From: Paragonimus westermani | Taxonomy: Eukaryota > Platyhelminthes > Trematoda > Plagiorchiida > Troglotrematidae | NCBI GenBank assembly: GCA_008508345.1 | Contig: QNGE01003245.1 | Span: 7,489 to 71,488 of the forward strand | Direction of reading: 5' to 3' | DNA length: 64,000 nucleotides | Shown here: positions 51,196-64,000 of the stretch, one piece after another | Layout: each line of letters opens with the position of its first letter | Numbering within the stretch: the stretch's first letter is position 1 | Position numbers and translations under genes: made by a program | The notes under the pieces: model-generated | The model's input: the letters and a program-made list of their open reading frames with translations, nothing else | What the model was told of the DNA's origin: nothing | Database searches by the model: none

Positions 51196-51216
51196 GTTGT
51201 TGTTGTTGTTGTTGTT
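51196..51216. repeat. (GTT)7 microsatellite
   Basis: Seven uninterrupted GTT units. Confidence 0.9.
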
Positions 51217-54200
51217 TACCTCGGTCCTATAAATACCGCAATTTACACCTAGGCTCATATCTTCTCAAACTTGAAACCCACAATTTACTTAACGAAATAG
51301 CCAAGATGATAGTGTGCACCATTTATGGTCAGGAAAATCCTTATGCACAGTATCAAGTATACACTAAAGAACAGGGGGTAGTAAGGCGGAAGACAAAAGT
51401 CAGACGCTAATTCAGGAGTATCACATCACCCGTATATTCTACCTTGTACAACCTAATTGAATTGATGTTTCACTGTCATCAAATGCCATTCCCATTGCTA
51501 GAAATATGTAAGCCATATGCAACTGTTGATCCTCTTAGTCTGAGCTAATAAGAATGGCCAAAAACACACGCAGTTTGACGTTTAGACAAAAGGTCACAGT
51601 CTGAGAGCACTACAAAAGCAAACACCTGACAGCTCATTAACTGTTATAACAAAAACATTCCAGCAATCAATGAGCAAAGAATGGTGGTTAGGTTGAAAGT
51701 TTATCCGTGGGAAACAGTGGTTAGTATCTGGCGTTGCGAGAGGGACTAGAGAATCTACGTAGTGGAGCGTTACACTCACCCGAATTATGATAGACCGCGG
51801 GTTCCCCCAAGTTTCGGGTACCGAACAAACGGCGTGAGGATCTTTAGGTTTCATTAGTGATCTCACTAGTGTTACTCGCAAGAAGTCAGAGCAGTATGCT
51901 TATGATATCGTTTGAGTGTGAGAGCAGGAGATGGCTACTGGAAAAGCACGGGCCTGCATTAGATGCTGCAGTCTGTTAAAGTCTACCTCTGAAAACAACT
52001 AATGGTCTGTGAGATTTTTTAACCATAGTTTAGCAGTGGCTACTTCGTATCTAGAAATCCGTTCCCCCCACGAAGTGTTCTTTGTACCTGTCGGCATATT
52101 TATCACTCAGAGGGGTAATCAGTGTCCCCTCAACAGCAAGTTTTATTGTAAACCTCACCAACCTCTACCACAACGGCGAAAGGAACAAGGTGGTCTCAGT
52201 AAGAACCAATAACATGTCGGGTACGTTGATGAGTAGCCAAGCTACACCTTCGTATTCAGCTAGATCGATGAGTTGAGGCAATAAAGTAAGCAGTAAGTAA
52301 CGGTTCAAGCAGTATCGTGGTAAAGAGCTCCGAGGTAAGACTCAGTATAGTATCATGAACATAGGAAAGTACATCTCTGTGGAGCTGACAATGTTATGGG
52401 AATGGTTGTCTGGAAGAAAAACAGTGGGTAACGCTAGTGAAGACTGTTTGTCGTGTCCCAAAGACATGTCCCATGTGGCTTTGTGTCAGAAAAGAGGAGA
52501 AGCAGCCTCAAAATCTTAGCTGAACTTTGGTAAGTCACATAAAGAGTGATATACAAGCAGATTATACCGTTGTATATTGGTTTTTCCCGGAATTAATATT
52601 GGAACTGTTGAGTGGTTTATTAAAATTATTTTTGAGCGTACAGAGAAGACTAGCACACCCATGATGACTGAAGCTTCAAAGCCTTTCCCCGCAAGATTCA
52701 AGAAAACACTCAACGAACAACCATAATAACTATTGGTTGTGTTCTTCTTTCTACCACTGAGTCCGTAGTGATAATTCGTAATAAATGTTCTTCGGAATAC
52801 GACTGGATCACCAGATGTCCAATTGCGTTTGGTTCCCGGACCCGACTATCTAGACGAGATTGAAAAAACCGGGATGACCTCAATGAGAAATCAAAAGCCT
52901 AAGTGAACGTAGTTGGTACAAATAGCAAGCCAAAACAACAGGCAAATCATCGTACATAGTATCACAGGGATACTGACCGTGTATATAACTTGCCACCTGC
53001 TGCCAGGTACGATAAAAATACAATTAGTACGCCCCGCATTGTGTCAGTGTTCCTGACTAGCCACTGTTTCGTTCTGTAATGCAACTGCATTCCCGAATGT
53101 TCGACATTATTCTAGATACATTACGTTTAAGATTTTATTGAATGGTTTCTTGGCGGTTGTTGGTTGTGTTGGTTGGCATGATGGATAGCCTCTATTGGAA
53201 GTTCTGTGGGAAATCCCCTTTGGAACATTTATGTTCTAAGTATCCAGTATTCTGCTTGTTTGAAACAATCATTTTCGTCTTGACGATAAGTTTAACAGAA
53301 ATCGAAGACCTGACATGCACCCATACATGTCTGTGTAGGCCGTTGCCTTAGCTTGAAACAGCTGTCATGCTCAGCACTGCAATTTGTCCATCCGTACTAG
53401 CGGAGGTAAATTTTGTCAGTGCCTTTTGCTTCCGTAATTAACTACTGAGGCCACATTGTGTGACTTTTGTCAAGGAATGAAATATCATTCAGTTGTGTAA
53501 GTGTCAGAGCCATCGGAATGTACCAGCGTCGTCGAAAAAGTTGTTTTATTAAGACAGGAAAATGACATTTCGGAACATCCGTCAAGTAAATGTCATAATG
53601 AGTTTAGTCGGTGCAGTTGAATGCTCTATATTCATGAGCATTAGCCTAGCATAATTCCGGAAAGCACTGACAGATTTTTATCCTTGGAACAAGCACACAT
53701 TTAACAGTGATTTAAATGAAGTAGGTAATGACTCAACCAGGCTTCCGATAGCCAAATAAATCGCTGATGATGCCTGTGTTAAGTTGCAAATGATCAGATA
53801 GTGAACGTCGTTCGAAATCGGCATCTACCAGCTGATAACTAACAGTTTCCACGTAACAGTATTCCGATTTTTCTCACGATCATGAGCATAGTTGTTCATA
53901 TTAGACGCACTGTTGATGCACCTTATATCCCGAGGCTGACAGGAAACAGCGAAACACCAACGTCGACAGCTCTACTAGAAGCAGAATGTTAACATTTCTA
54001 TGTTCAGCTACTGCGTCAGACTTAGTTCGATGGATGAAGCTTGATTTTTGGTCGATAAGCTAGTTCTTTCTATACAAAAAATCAACGAGGACCTCCAAAG
54101 AAATTCTTTAGTTTCAGAAAGAAACGGTGGTTACTGACTGACTATGACCACGGCAAACATCATCATGCCTTCGCTGAAATGTGTCCTTTGGAGATGATGG

Positions 54201-57200
54201 TATGCCCCGTTGATTTTCTCGAATTTGTGACGTTGCAGACTGTACTGTAAATTACCGGCTTTCCTACAGTTTTGAGGAACCTCAGCTAATTTCCACTTGT
54301 CACTTAACCTCCGCTGTTAAGAAGTGGACTCATCATACTCATTACAATCGATTCAGCTGATTACCATGTATCATCACTCCCAAGCTTGGTGAATGTCATA
54401 GTACAAGCGTTCATAACACCATTTCTGTAGCAACGTCCGGTAGAGTCTACCGGCGAAAATATTCTGATTCTAAAGCTCCCGGGGTTTAAGGAAAAGTATT
54501 GACGGAAATAGATCAACAGGTATATCATCACGAAAACACTCTGCAGCTGTTGGGCTTTCACAGCCTCATTAAACGCAGTTATCAAGTCTTGAACAGTCTT
54601 TAACGGATCATTGTGGTCACGGTGTATCGACTCAGCAAATCTTCAACTGGCTTTCAAGGAGCAGAACCGAGTCTTAGATGCGATGGCGAGAAAAACTAGA
54701 TAACATTCACTCCAAGGTCAGAGGTCCTCGTTGAGACTACACTGAACTCCACAGACACTTGGGAGCAAGAGGAGACTAAAGTAAGCTCCCAGCTCCGTAC
54801 GATTTCTTTTCCCGTGTTCGATTTGCCTCTTTTTTGCTTAACTTGGAGGTTAGTCGTTTGCCTTTCAAATGTGCCTAAAACACGTTCGCATCCACAGCCT
54901 GGTCAGTTAACCCCATGAACGCAACCTTTTGATCTTCATGCATCAATTTACGTCCAATGGATTTTCTCATGCAAGGAAGTATACTTCGACCCATTGTGAA
55001 CACTCTTGGCTCACAGGCAGCCTCTCGATTCAAAGTGAATTAATTGGATTAAGTTCACGTGGGCGCTCTACTGTCACCCGAGAACTAGAAAATAACGTCA
55101 TCTTCAATAACCTCTTATGGTGAAACCCATGGCAAAATGTTCATAACCGTCTTTAACCAGTGCATTGATCGTTGAATCCAGCGTAAAACACACGTTTACG
55201 TGATGAGTGCGTCATCCCTGAAAAAACATATTGCGATACAAACGTCTTCTGCGAGGAGGACGGTCGATTCACTCTCGAGCCACCGCCATGAGCAATATTT
55301 CAAAGTCAAGTAGCTAACAGGACAACAGAAAAGACTCATTAATAGTGGGAGTTAGGTGTGTGCAATGCTTCGATTAGACCGATTGGGGGCATAGGAAGCC
55401 CAAGTTGTAACTGAAAAATGTGAGAGAAGACCTCGAGTAAAATTTCAAACTATATCTATCAGTAGACCTCTAATATAATCCATTATCGGCTCTTATTCCA
55501 AGAGTCATTGTCCTCAACGTCAAACTAAAACCATTAAACCGTAACCCTAAAACTAGTCAGAATCGTAAATATAATGATATTAAAAGCTGTCCTAAGCGAG
55601 AGTAAGCCGTTGCAAAGTCAACCGTTACTCACAGAGAAGCGTAGTAACCCCAGGTCTGACTCAAGAAATGCATGCAACTGGCGGCGTCGAAACCCTGCAG
55701 CTGCTCCATCTCATATATACCGAGCAAATCCGACGAGTATGGCATCATATGTACGCAGGTAATCGATTATAAGACAAGGTATGTTCACGCCATGTTGCTG
55801 TTCTTTTGAGTTCACAAAGAGAAACTGTGGAAAGGGCGGAGGCTACTCAAGCACGTATTACCACAGCTCATTGCACAGTAAAACCTGCAAAATTACAGCC
55901 GGCTGCTTTTTCGTAATTTCTTTTAAGCTGTGATGGAGCTGGGTGCGTGACTGATGAGATCTGTGTTTCTAAACTGCGCCGGGATACCAGTTTGGGAAGG
56001 AGCGCAGTTTTAGGGGGACGATATCAATCTATCATGAACTTTGAAGCGAACAATCGAAAACCGTAGCTTCACCTACACCGGACCATAAAAGTCTTCAAGC
56101 TTACTTCATTGCGACAAGAATCTGATTGTTCTTTTTTTACAACCACAAAGTTTGTAGGGTCGAACTTGCAGACAGCTTGCTACTGGTGTCCCCCAGGATG
56201 CCGATAGGCGTAACTTAGCACAGAAATCTTGTATGCATTGAACACATGGGTGCCCTACCGACAGACGTTACATACAAAGACTGGAATGAGAAACATCGAA
56301 ATGTTTTTCATAATGGAATCACCCCAGTCTACCTGATCCGGAAATCGGACAAAAAAGCGTCAAACAGACATCTGGTTTTGCTTTCTATAGCACCTGTTCT
56401 AACTCACGTGTTTCAGTGCGTCAACTTTGTCAGTACCAACGTTACGACAATGACAACTAACTTGCATTTATGGAATATCAAGTCGAGGATTAAAGTTGTA
56501 GGTGCTGTTGTGACTATTACGAGATATCACGTTCCACAAGCGAATCACATCAAAAACATACGACGATGATACTTCTTAAAAACTGATAGTTTTCAAGGTC
56601 TTTATGGTATCTAATTGGCACGAAATAGTAAACAACCACCCTAGTATTAAATAGCAGCGTTGTTTTCAACTAATCGACTTTACATAACATTGTCGAAAAT
56701 GATCCGCTTTTGTTGTTCCAGAGGTACAGATTTTCCCACTGGGGTCTACTGGAGGTTACATCGTTCATCCCATACTCTAATTTCGTGACTACGAAAGATG
56801 CTTGGCCTGGGAATTTGCTTATTGCAATACATTCGTTACAGACATGTGGAAATATGGAACACTGTGATAAAATTTTGTGACACTATTCTATGTCCCGTTA
56901 CCTTAAACAAACCGCGTTTGTCCAGTGAGTTTCTGATTCACAAAAACATATAATATCTGTTTGTAGTTATGATCATTTTTCTGTGCTATTCGGTTTCTTT
57001 TAAAAGTACACGAATGAATTTATATCACCACTTAAACCTGACGGTATTAGTGTAATGTGGATCTCTTGAATAAATCGTAATCGGGCCATACTTCAAATAG
57101 CGTTTTATCACAACTCAAAGGAATCTATCGACTAAACATATCGGGCTGTCAATGCCTCCACAACACAGGTATTCAGTTCAGCTGTGTAAAAGGTGCCTGC

Positions 57201-59747
57201 AAATGCTTAGTAGACAAGACCACTCACTTCGAATGAACTGTCCACTCTTCAGGTTGCCTTCATCAATGCTGTTAATGAACTCCAGATATTGGACGATTTC
57301 ACCTGAACTAAAATGAGAAAATTCGACGACGAGACTCCAGTCTTGCAAATGTCATAAGTGGTTTTGAACTTTTACCACTAAGCTTCACGCCATAACGCAG
57401 TGCGACAAAATTAGGACAGAAAACAACGCAGTTTTCAGTTACGACGGAAAGCCTGCATACTCCAACCTTCTACCTTGATAATTTTCATCTTTTATGAATG
57501 TGGCTTTTAATTAACCGTCGGTTGGTGAAAAACTGAATGTGTTGTTACGCGCCACTAAGACCATTGTTTATACTTCATCCATTTGGACTAGTGTTGCGTT
57601 GTAGTTCCTGGTCATAGGATGCTCCCCCATCGTTGAAATATATACCGGCTGCCATTTGCTACCTCTCTTAGACAGCTGAAGCAGTGGGATGAGGGTACTG
57701 AGCCATATGACCTAAACAAAACATACACCCCCGTGCTGACAAGCCCAATCATGTTACAATGATACACTAGCCCCGCTCGTCAAACTGACATGTCAGAGTA
57801 CGCCCCGGTCAGTGCCAGAACTTCCGTTCAAACCAGTTACAGGAGACGTCACAATCACACTCCACTGATTCACGTGTGTGCACGCTTGCATAGTGACTAG
57901 GACATTAGTTGTGCGTTATGACCAACCTACCTCATCCACGGCATTAATAAATGGTCAGATCAGTATGCACACACGGGCGGCGATTTTACGTTGAACTTCA
58001 CTTTGCTTTTCAACAAAGACTAGTACGTAATGAGCGACTCTGTAATGTGCTCAAACTTTGGGCATCGTCCCGATTGAAAACTTCACGGGATACTAACTAG
58101 TAGTAGGACACTCCTGTTACAGGAAAAGACTAAACTTCAGCTACGTTTGTCCCTTCCATGCTTCATACAAAAATCAGTCCAGGGTTTTTGATTTTGTTGT
58201 GATTGACAGTTATGGGGGCGTCGTCAGCATGCATCAGGGCCCTCAAGTGGAAACTTTCAGATAAATTCACAGGTATGTCTGTCGCTTCTTTAACATTTCT
58301 TGGTAATGGGGAACGTCAAGTGTTCAGTAAAATATCACTCTTTGCTAGCTGTTGGGGAATTAATGAAGTACTTGTCCTGATTTCACATGGCTTTATCAAA
58401 TTGAATCTACAACGCCCCACACTTTTTAATGAGTACTCCTTCCTTCTATCACTACTCTGTACCTCTTTACTAGCTTCAAACGCCGATTCAGACATGGACA
58501 AACACTGTAGGCTTCCTCTATCCTGAAAAACCTCAGTCATTCTAACGATTCCTCGAAATCTTCAATAATGGACTGATCTTCAACCATGGCCAACGAACCT
58601 TGACGATCCAGCCAACCAAGTCGTCGAATATTCTGATACGCCAAGATGTGACTGCTCTAGAGAGACAAACCATCCGATCGGACTATTGCCACACACAGTG
58701 CATTATAGAAGTGGCTGTGGTGAGTAACCTCTCATATGGTGGGCCGAAAGTCTGTCATCGAGAACATCAAACCTTGCAAACAAAAGCAACGCCTCACGCC
58801 CCACTTCAAGTTAGACTGAGCAGACGTTCAAACCCCCACTATTTTCATGATAAAACGTAGAGTTAAAAAAGGAATAAACAGGTACGTAGCGAATTTCAAA
58901 TATACACATGACCGCGGTTATGACACCAAATTGCGGCTCTGGTTATACTTCCTGCAATTATTCTGCAGCTTGTTGTATAAGCAGTTTTGTTTGTAGACTG
59001 TGTGACCCACGCAGATGTAAACCATAGGTTTTCAATGTCTACTTGGGAAGACATACTAGACGTACTGTAAAACAGCAAAGCAGACTAGTCTTTTTAAAGT
59101 ACGTCGTCCCTATCCCGAATGCACCAGACAGACAAACCGACACAGATTTGTACATGTGAACGGAGTTGACCGGAGGTCTTTGGGATGACTCATTAGTACC
59201 TAATCTGCACTCTGGTATGCGTTGCTGTGGCTAATAGTTACTTCGTCCTTCGTGCACTTTTGAGTGTAGTTAACAGTCATATTGCCTTGTCGACATCAAA
59301 AATTGTGCGTTAAGACAAGCGGATCTAAACCAGTTAAGTGAATAGAAAGTGCGCTCGATTTGGATAAGGTGGTTTGTGACTATCGCTGGAAAGAAGTCAG
59401 TTAAATCTGAAGCCAGATGACGCAGTGAATTGTCCACACGACAGGGCTCGGAATTCACGAAGTGTTGGGCAAATTTCGCCGCTGAACTGTGTTATTGTCG
59501 ATCAGCCCTTACTAGATCCGATAGCGTATGAACCATTTTTCCGTGTTCTTATCACCCCATGAGAAAACACAATTAACATGACTGTTGTAAGAGAGTACAA
59601 GTTTTCAATAGATGTAAGGTGTTTTGAGGGCAGAAATATGGCGATCAGAAATCATTCAACTCCATGTGCCGATCAGTAACTAAGGTATGAATGTAGGTTG
59701 GTATTTAAACTGGCAAAAGACCGGATAAGAAAATCGGTGGCAAAAAC
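51217..59747. other. Long stretch without supported genes
   Basis: Only short anonymous frames, the longest 107 codons at 56246-56569 and 58203-58526 (both plus). I see no domain, splice-linked exon series, or copy elsewhere in the window. Confidence 0.45.
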
Positions 59748-59860
59748 CAGCGGAATAATTCAAGGAATCAGTTTACTTCTATTGGATCGCTGCTCTTATT
59801 ACGCGCCCAATCGCTCAGCTGGAATCCCAACCGGAGAAGGTGAAGAGGTCTATTGGAAAG
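59748..59860 (+). repeat. Scrap of a dispersed repeat
   Basis: 59748-59790 resembles 378-421 and 59842-59860 matches 16685-16703 with one mismatch. The two matches lie close together here but separately elsewhere, which fits one longer repeat family whose other copies are truncated. Confidence 0.3.
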
Positions 59861-60639
59861 GAGTCAAAAGTTAGACCACACGAGCCCTGAATGTATATGA
59901 CAAAAAATTACCAAACAAAACAGTCGAGAGACAGAGTGACTCAGACGGGACCATCAGATATGATAGTCGTGAGGTTAGAACGAATCACTTTATGTTGGCG
60001 TCAGCAACCGAACGAGAAACAACAGATCCGATGAGGTTAGAATGTAAGTGCACCCGATCTAAAAGCTGCAATCTGATTGGCTGGTTGGACAGACACAAAT
60101 CCATCCACTCGACAGTGAATCCGCCTCAGGCAATATGGACCGAAATACTCCGGCATTACTTCGGACATATGATGTTCGATTTCAGCTGTAGGTTTGTACA
60201 ATCTCGCATGTGGGGTGATACTGCGGAAACCGGATCGGTTGATATTGCACGATTCGTCTTGCTTATTTCGTTAGGAAGTACGCCTTCGAACAGAATTGCC
60301 GCGGGGATGATCTTCAGAAGGACGTACTTGTTCATCACAGGTGACGTAGCGATACCTAGTTAATAATAGTTCGTGGTACGCGTGCGGTTGATGGGTTGAA
60401 TGAAGTGGCAATTTTGGATGAGATTTAAAGTTCGATAACTTATGGTAACATTTAATTNTAACTTGTCACATCCAGTATGGAACAAACGGAGACAGTCTCC
60501 AACTTTGAGGTTAATTCATTCTTAACAGATCGGTGGATCGTGGTCTATCGTAAGGAACTACTATCGGTGGCGTGATGACAATAGTTCATGGCTCACTAAT
60601 CGCCATAGCTTCACGAAACTTTTCAAACAATAACGAACT
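59861..60639. other. Unassigned sequence upstream of PLE-B
   Basis: A 123-codon frame at 59992-60363 (plus) is unrecognised. A single ambiguous base (n) occurs at 60458. The region could include the 5' leader of PLE-B, but nothing in the window confirms this. Confidence 0.35.
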
Positions 60640-62569
60640 CGATGACCCTGAGTATGCCGTTGACCGAAATTTTCCCACTTGGTCCGAAATTCTGCCACCC
60701 TGCTGGCAAACTGAAACAGTTAAATCTAGAATTTCTGTTTGAAAACTTTACCGGTCTGTTACGTGATTTAATTCTACCTTTCTAAATACTTATTACAAGT
60801 ACTTCAGCTTTAAGACCTCGTTCCATAAATTGGCTACAAAGTTCCAAATAGAGCCTATCAATGTTTTGAAGAGCAATCGTTCTATTGTGATATCAAAGCC
60901 TGATAAAGGAGCAGGAAATGTTTTATTGGACAAGATCATTTGTGCAGTTAAAGTTTGGAACTACCGTCGGACAGAAAAAAACTCCACGACAAAAAGACTG
61001 GCAGGAATGAGACATCAGCAATCGAAAGGAGATTTTCAAGAATCGTACGCTGAATGAGACATGTGGTTTACCGTATCCGTCCGACAGGATCCCGTATTTC
61101 GCGGCTATACGATCTGCCCAAAGTACACAAGTACGATGCACCATCCAGACCGGTACTGGACATGTACAACTCCCTCTACTATGCAATTACACAGTGGTTA
61201 GCAGAGATTTTGGAACCAGTTCTATTAAATTCTGGAGTTCGGTCATGTGAAAATCTGACCTAACCCTATTCCTTCCAAGTGTCTGCCCCGTATTTTCCAC
61301 CCTCCGGTTTCTGGACCTTGACCCAGATGCTTTTGTTTTGTCGCATCAATTTGATAGTTGAGCGAATAGCCAGTTACTAGTTATCGTACTTTACTTGAAT
61401 GGTGCGTAAATCATTTTTTTTAGTTTGGCTCGTTCCTATTGTTTCTGAACCTGCTCTGAAGGACTTCGTTGGATGTGAATGTCATGTTATGTGATTTTAG
61501 TTCACATTTAGCCTGTTCGGCACCAGATTGTAATTCAATACCCGAAAACGATCCATCGATCGAAACTGTTGAGGTTGTCTAATTATCCACCTTGATAATT
61601 TGTTCAATGGTACCGTGGCATTGTGAACCCATCTTGTTTTGATTATTTGGGATCGTTGCTTTATCACTAAGCGTTGCTCACCGTCTTTGCTAAAACGCGT
61701 ACACCAGCGAAGAAATAATCAACTACAACATAAAAGGTACTTCTGAATTTCTGGACAACTCCGCCAATCCCGATGGAAACTGCAAGAAAGTAGTGTCGTT
61801 TCATGTATCGTCGTTATTTGCTAACGTACCGTTGAGCAAAGCCATTAGTGTTCTATATGATTACATCGAAACCCACCAAATTTACCCCGGGTTACCTGCG
61901 GGATACCTTAGAAAATTGTTGTTCTACGGAAGCGATATCCAATTCCAGTTTAACGGCAAACTATATCGCCAGGTTGATGAGTTTTTTTATGGTTCTCCGT
62001 TATCCCCAGTGTTCACTAATATATTGATCAGCATGTTTCAAAACACCAGGCTGGATGAAGCTGCTGGAGAAACAAGCTATTATCGAAGGTACGTAGGCGA
62101 CAGATTTTGCGTAGTGAACCATCTAGAAGACAATCGAAAGTTGCCAAAAATTCTAACAAGGTTTGCGACAACATTAACTTCACCCAGTAGGAGGACTCCG
62201 TTGGGCAGATGCTTTCTGTGTACGTAGCACTAACACTCAGATCAGATAGTTAATTGCACCCAAGCGTCTTTAGGGAAGAAAAACTCTGGCCAATAATCGC
62301 ACTTCGATACCTATGTGCCGAGCAGTCTCAAACGTGATCGGGTGAGTTGTCTGACGAACAGAACAAAGAGGATGTGTACAGAGCACGCAAGAGAAGGGAA
62401 ATTAAGGGACTTGAGTGGAATTGTCAGTAATACTGTCTACCTTGAAACGTTCACCATGCGGGAGAGACAACTGAGAACCTCTGTGGGCACTACCAGCAAG
62501 AAAACAGTTTACTCAGCTTTGCCATTCACAGATGACAGCAGCGGAGTTGATAGCGAGCTAATTAACTAA
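60640..62569 (+). pseudogene. Penelope-like element PLE-B, decayed RT
   Basis: A second PLE of a different subgroup. In order: LGPKFCHPAGKLKQLNLEFLF (60678-60740, N-terminal block), FKTSFHKLATKF (60810-60845), RSIVISKPDKGAGNVLL (60880-60930), and after two frame changes PTGSRISRLYDLPKVHKYD (about 61080-61137) and ITQWLAEILEPV (61186-61221). After an interruption come FLDNSANPDG (about 61750), VVSFHVSSLFANVPLSKAI (61787-61843, motif A block), VDEFFYGSPLSPVFTNI (61974-62024, motif B) and YYRRYVGDRFCVV (62076-62114, motif C). Thumb-like FDTYVPSSLKRDRV and NRTKRMCTEHAREGKL lie at 62300-62405, and LPFTDD at 62520. Motif C is YVGD rather than YVDD, so catalysis is probably lost. Confidence 0.92.
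61247..61736 (+). other. 490-bp interruption of PLE-B, candidate intron
   Basis: RT similarity stops after GVRSC (61246) and resumes with TSEFLDN (61739 onward). The interruption begins GTGAAA and ends AAAAG. Joining 61246 to 61737 restores a continuous frame across the gap. No strong polypyrimidine tract precedes the AG. Introns are known in some PLEs, so this could be a retained intron; a simple insertion is the alternative. Confidence 0.5.
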
Positions 62570-62985
62570 TGCGACCAACAAGATCTGTAAGGCGGCAATT
62601 TCTGTTGTCACACTACACTGAAAACGGGTGGTACCACTGAACTTAGGAGATAACGTGTCCAGTGTTGTGAATCCAGAAGGCGGATGACACAAAGGCTGTT
62701 CTATTGCAGAAACCAATACACCACTTAAGAGTCACAACGGGACTAGGAACAAAAACATTCATTTGCACACCGCACTCTTCTGAGGATGCTCCAGTCGCTT
62801 TGGACACCATGTCTGAGTTCCATAATGTGGTGAAAGTCATTAAATATCATTCTGCCTTCCAACGATCCTTCCCATATCTCTCCCGTATTTATCCCGCGAT
62901 CATTTCGATCCAAGCGGCTACTGAATAGTGGTGTGAGTAGTATGGTGCGACCGTCCATCCTCACTACACTAGTAGAGTTGTCTCT
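62570..62985 (+). mobile_element. PLE-B 3' region with possible GIY-YIG remnant
   Basis: Continues from the thumb block in decayed frames. KRVVPLNLGDNV (about 62616-62655) resembles the PLE connector before the endonuclease. APVALDTMSEFHNVV (about 62790-62833) fits the late GIY-YIG block only loosely. The terminal 240 bases are shared with PLE-C at 14505-14750, which supports this being element sequence. Confidence 0.55.
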
Positions 62986-64000
62986 CTTTTGATTTATTCA
63001 TCTGACTGTTCCTGTGTTTCAGCATACATAGGTCCTTTTACTAGGCCCTTAGCTAAAAGAGCCCATGGACACTGTTCCGTTTGTCTTAGCTCTGGGACAA
63101 CAATTAGCACCAATTCAGACCCATCTGATCGGTTGTGATCAACACACAAACACGAAGATAACGTTCCGTACTGTCACCTGTTGTGAAAGGCCAAATGCTG
63201 CCGTCGCGATCCGGATTCACCACCCGGATTGGTATGTTCAGAAACAGTTCGTCCAAATTCTGGAACTTCCGTGGCCGAACACTGCCACCCAAGGTTTTTA
63301 GACATATTGCCCTCGTCCCAGACTTATCACGATTAGCAATGACTACCGAGGGTCGATTAGGTATGTGTTCCCGACCACATGGGAGTGATATTAAGCACAT
63401 ATCCAATCACACTGTCTCTTCCTCAGTTTTTGTTCACTAACTTTCCAATCTTCAATTAATTTTACACAACCCTACCAGTCAAAGAGAAAAATTGATCTAA
63501 AACAGTCCATTCGGTGAAACTTTGTTTTTCATCGTTTCTACGTGGAATTTCAATTATCAAAGTAACCAGACAGTTGTTAGGTTGAGTCACGTACCAGGCA
63601 CTACTTGAATGCAAGCACAGACCAAAAGTTCTGACTGACGATAGTGACCGACATGTGATTCGGTGTGCAATCACTCGTTTGACTCGCTTTTTTGGTCAGA
63701 AACACCCCCTGTTCATTAGACTGACCGAGCGTGGTAGTGTTACTTGACAAAACGAAGCCCGTAAATGTTAAAAGGAACACAAACTCCGTTGGAAAAGTGT
63801 TCACATGGAACACCGAACTGTCTTCCATCCAGCAGCAAAAGATTTGTGGTGGAATGGTTCTGATTCATCCCATCTCGCAAGTGTCACACTAAATCAACCC
63901 GGTCACATCACATGATAAAACAGTCCAGTAACCCTACCGATGGAGGTAAAATGGCAGTATCACCACATGCCATTACATTCACAAAGTTGGCTGGCATTAG
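62986..64000. other. Unassigned sequence at the window end
   Basis: Short anonymous frames only (up to 100 codons, 63104-63406, minus). Nothing recognised. Confidence 0.4.

Noticed and set aside
1..64000. CRISPR arrays, prokaryotic operons or phage modules
   Set aside because: No spaced direct-repeat arrays, no tightly packed genes with ribosome binding sites, and the recognisable proteins are all from eukaryotic retroelements.

Overview
This window looks like repeat-dominated intergenic (or very large intronic) DNA from a flatworm, most likely a digenean fluke with a mildly AT-rich genome. The organism call is inferred from the resident retroelements: two non-LTR (LINE) families whose reverse transcriptases I recognise as types abundant in fluke genomes, several Penelope-like elements (PLEs), and tRNA-derived SINE-like pieces. 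I find no exon of a conserved host gene, no rRNA or convincing tRNA gene, no CRISPR, and no prokaryotic operon structure. Almost every open frame outside the elements is short and unrecognisable.

Region 0.5-14.5 kb is the most structured part. A very large inverted repeat has a left arm at 3588-8727 and a right arm at 10272-13261, around a 1.5-kb unique spacer. Each arm holds a copy of LINE family 1 (called L1F here). The left arm carries an intact 766-codon reverse transcriptase frame with a C-terminal C2H2 finger (5966-8266, minus strand). The right arm has lost about 2.16 kb of the same element and carries a 36-bp filler instead. Arm identity is mosaic: essentially identical over the outer 2.1 kb and the inner 0.3 kb, clearly diverged between about 5797 and 6250. 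Truncated L1F 3' ends lie at 478-1059 (plus) and 13855-14450 (minus). A PLE 3' fragment lies at 14505-14750.

Region 14.7-34.4 kb has almost no recognisable features. I see tRNA-like SINE fragments near 22.0, 22.2 and 23.2 kb and one copy of an unnamed ~0.5-kb dispersed repeat (repeat R, 24815-25331).

Region 34.4-41.3 kb is a stack of decayed LINEs, all on the minus strand. One L1F copy (39105 down to 34470) is split by an insertion at about 36850-38563, which contains a second LINE reverse transcriptase (L2F) and a second copy of repeat R. Upstream is another L1F copy with an endonuclease domain (40300-39106) and its probable 5' leader, then one more L1F 3' end (40994-41300).

Region 41.3-64 kb is mostly featureless, apart from two decayed PLEs. 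PLE-A (45752-47331) keeps a recognisable GIY-YIG endonuclease region. PLE-B (60640 to about 62985) has its reverse transcriptase split by a 490-bp segment whose removal at GT/AG borders would rejoin the frame, so it may be an intron. Both PLEs have lost the first aspartate of the catalytic YVDD motif.

No cooperating set of host genes is visible. The functional logic is of nested, decaying retroelements plus one unusual long inverted duplication that could, if transcribed, form hairpin RNA matching L1F.
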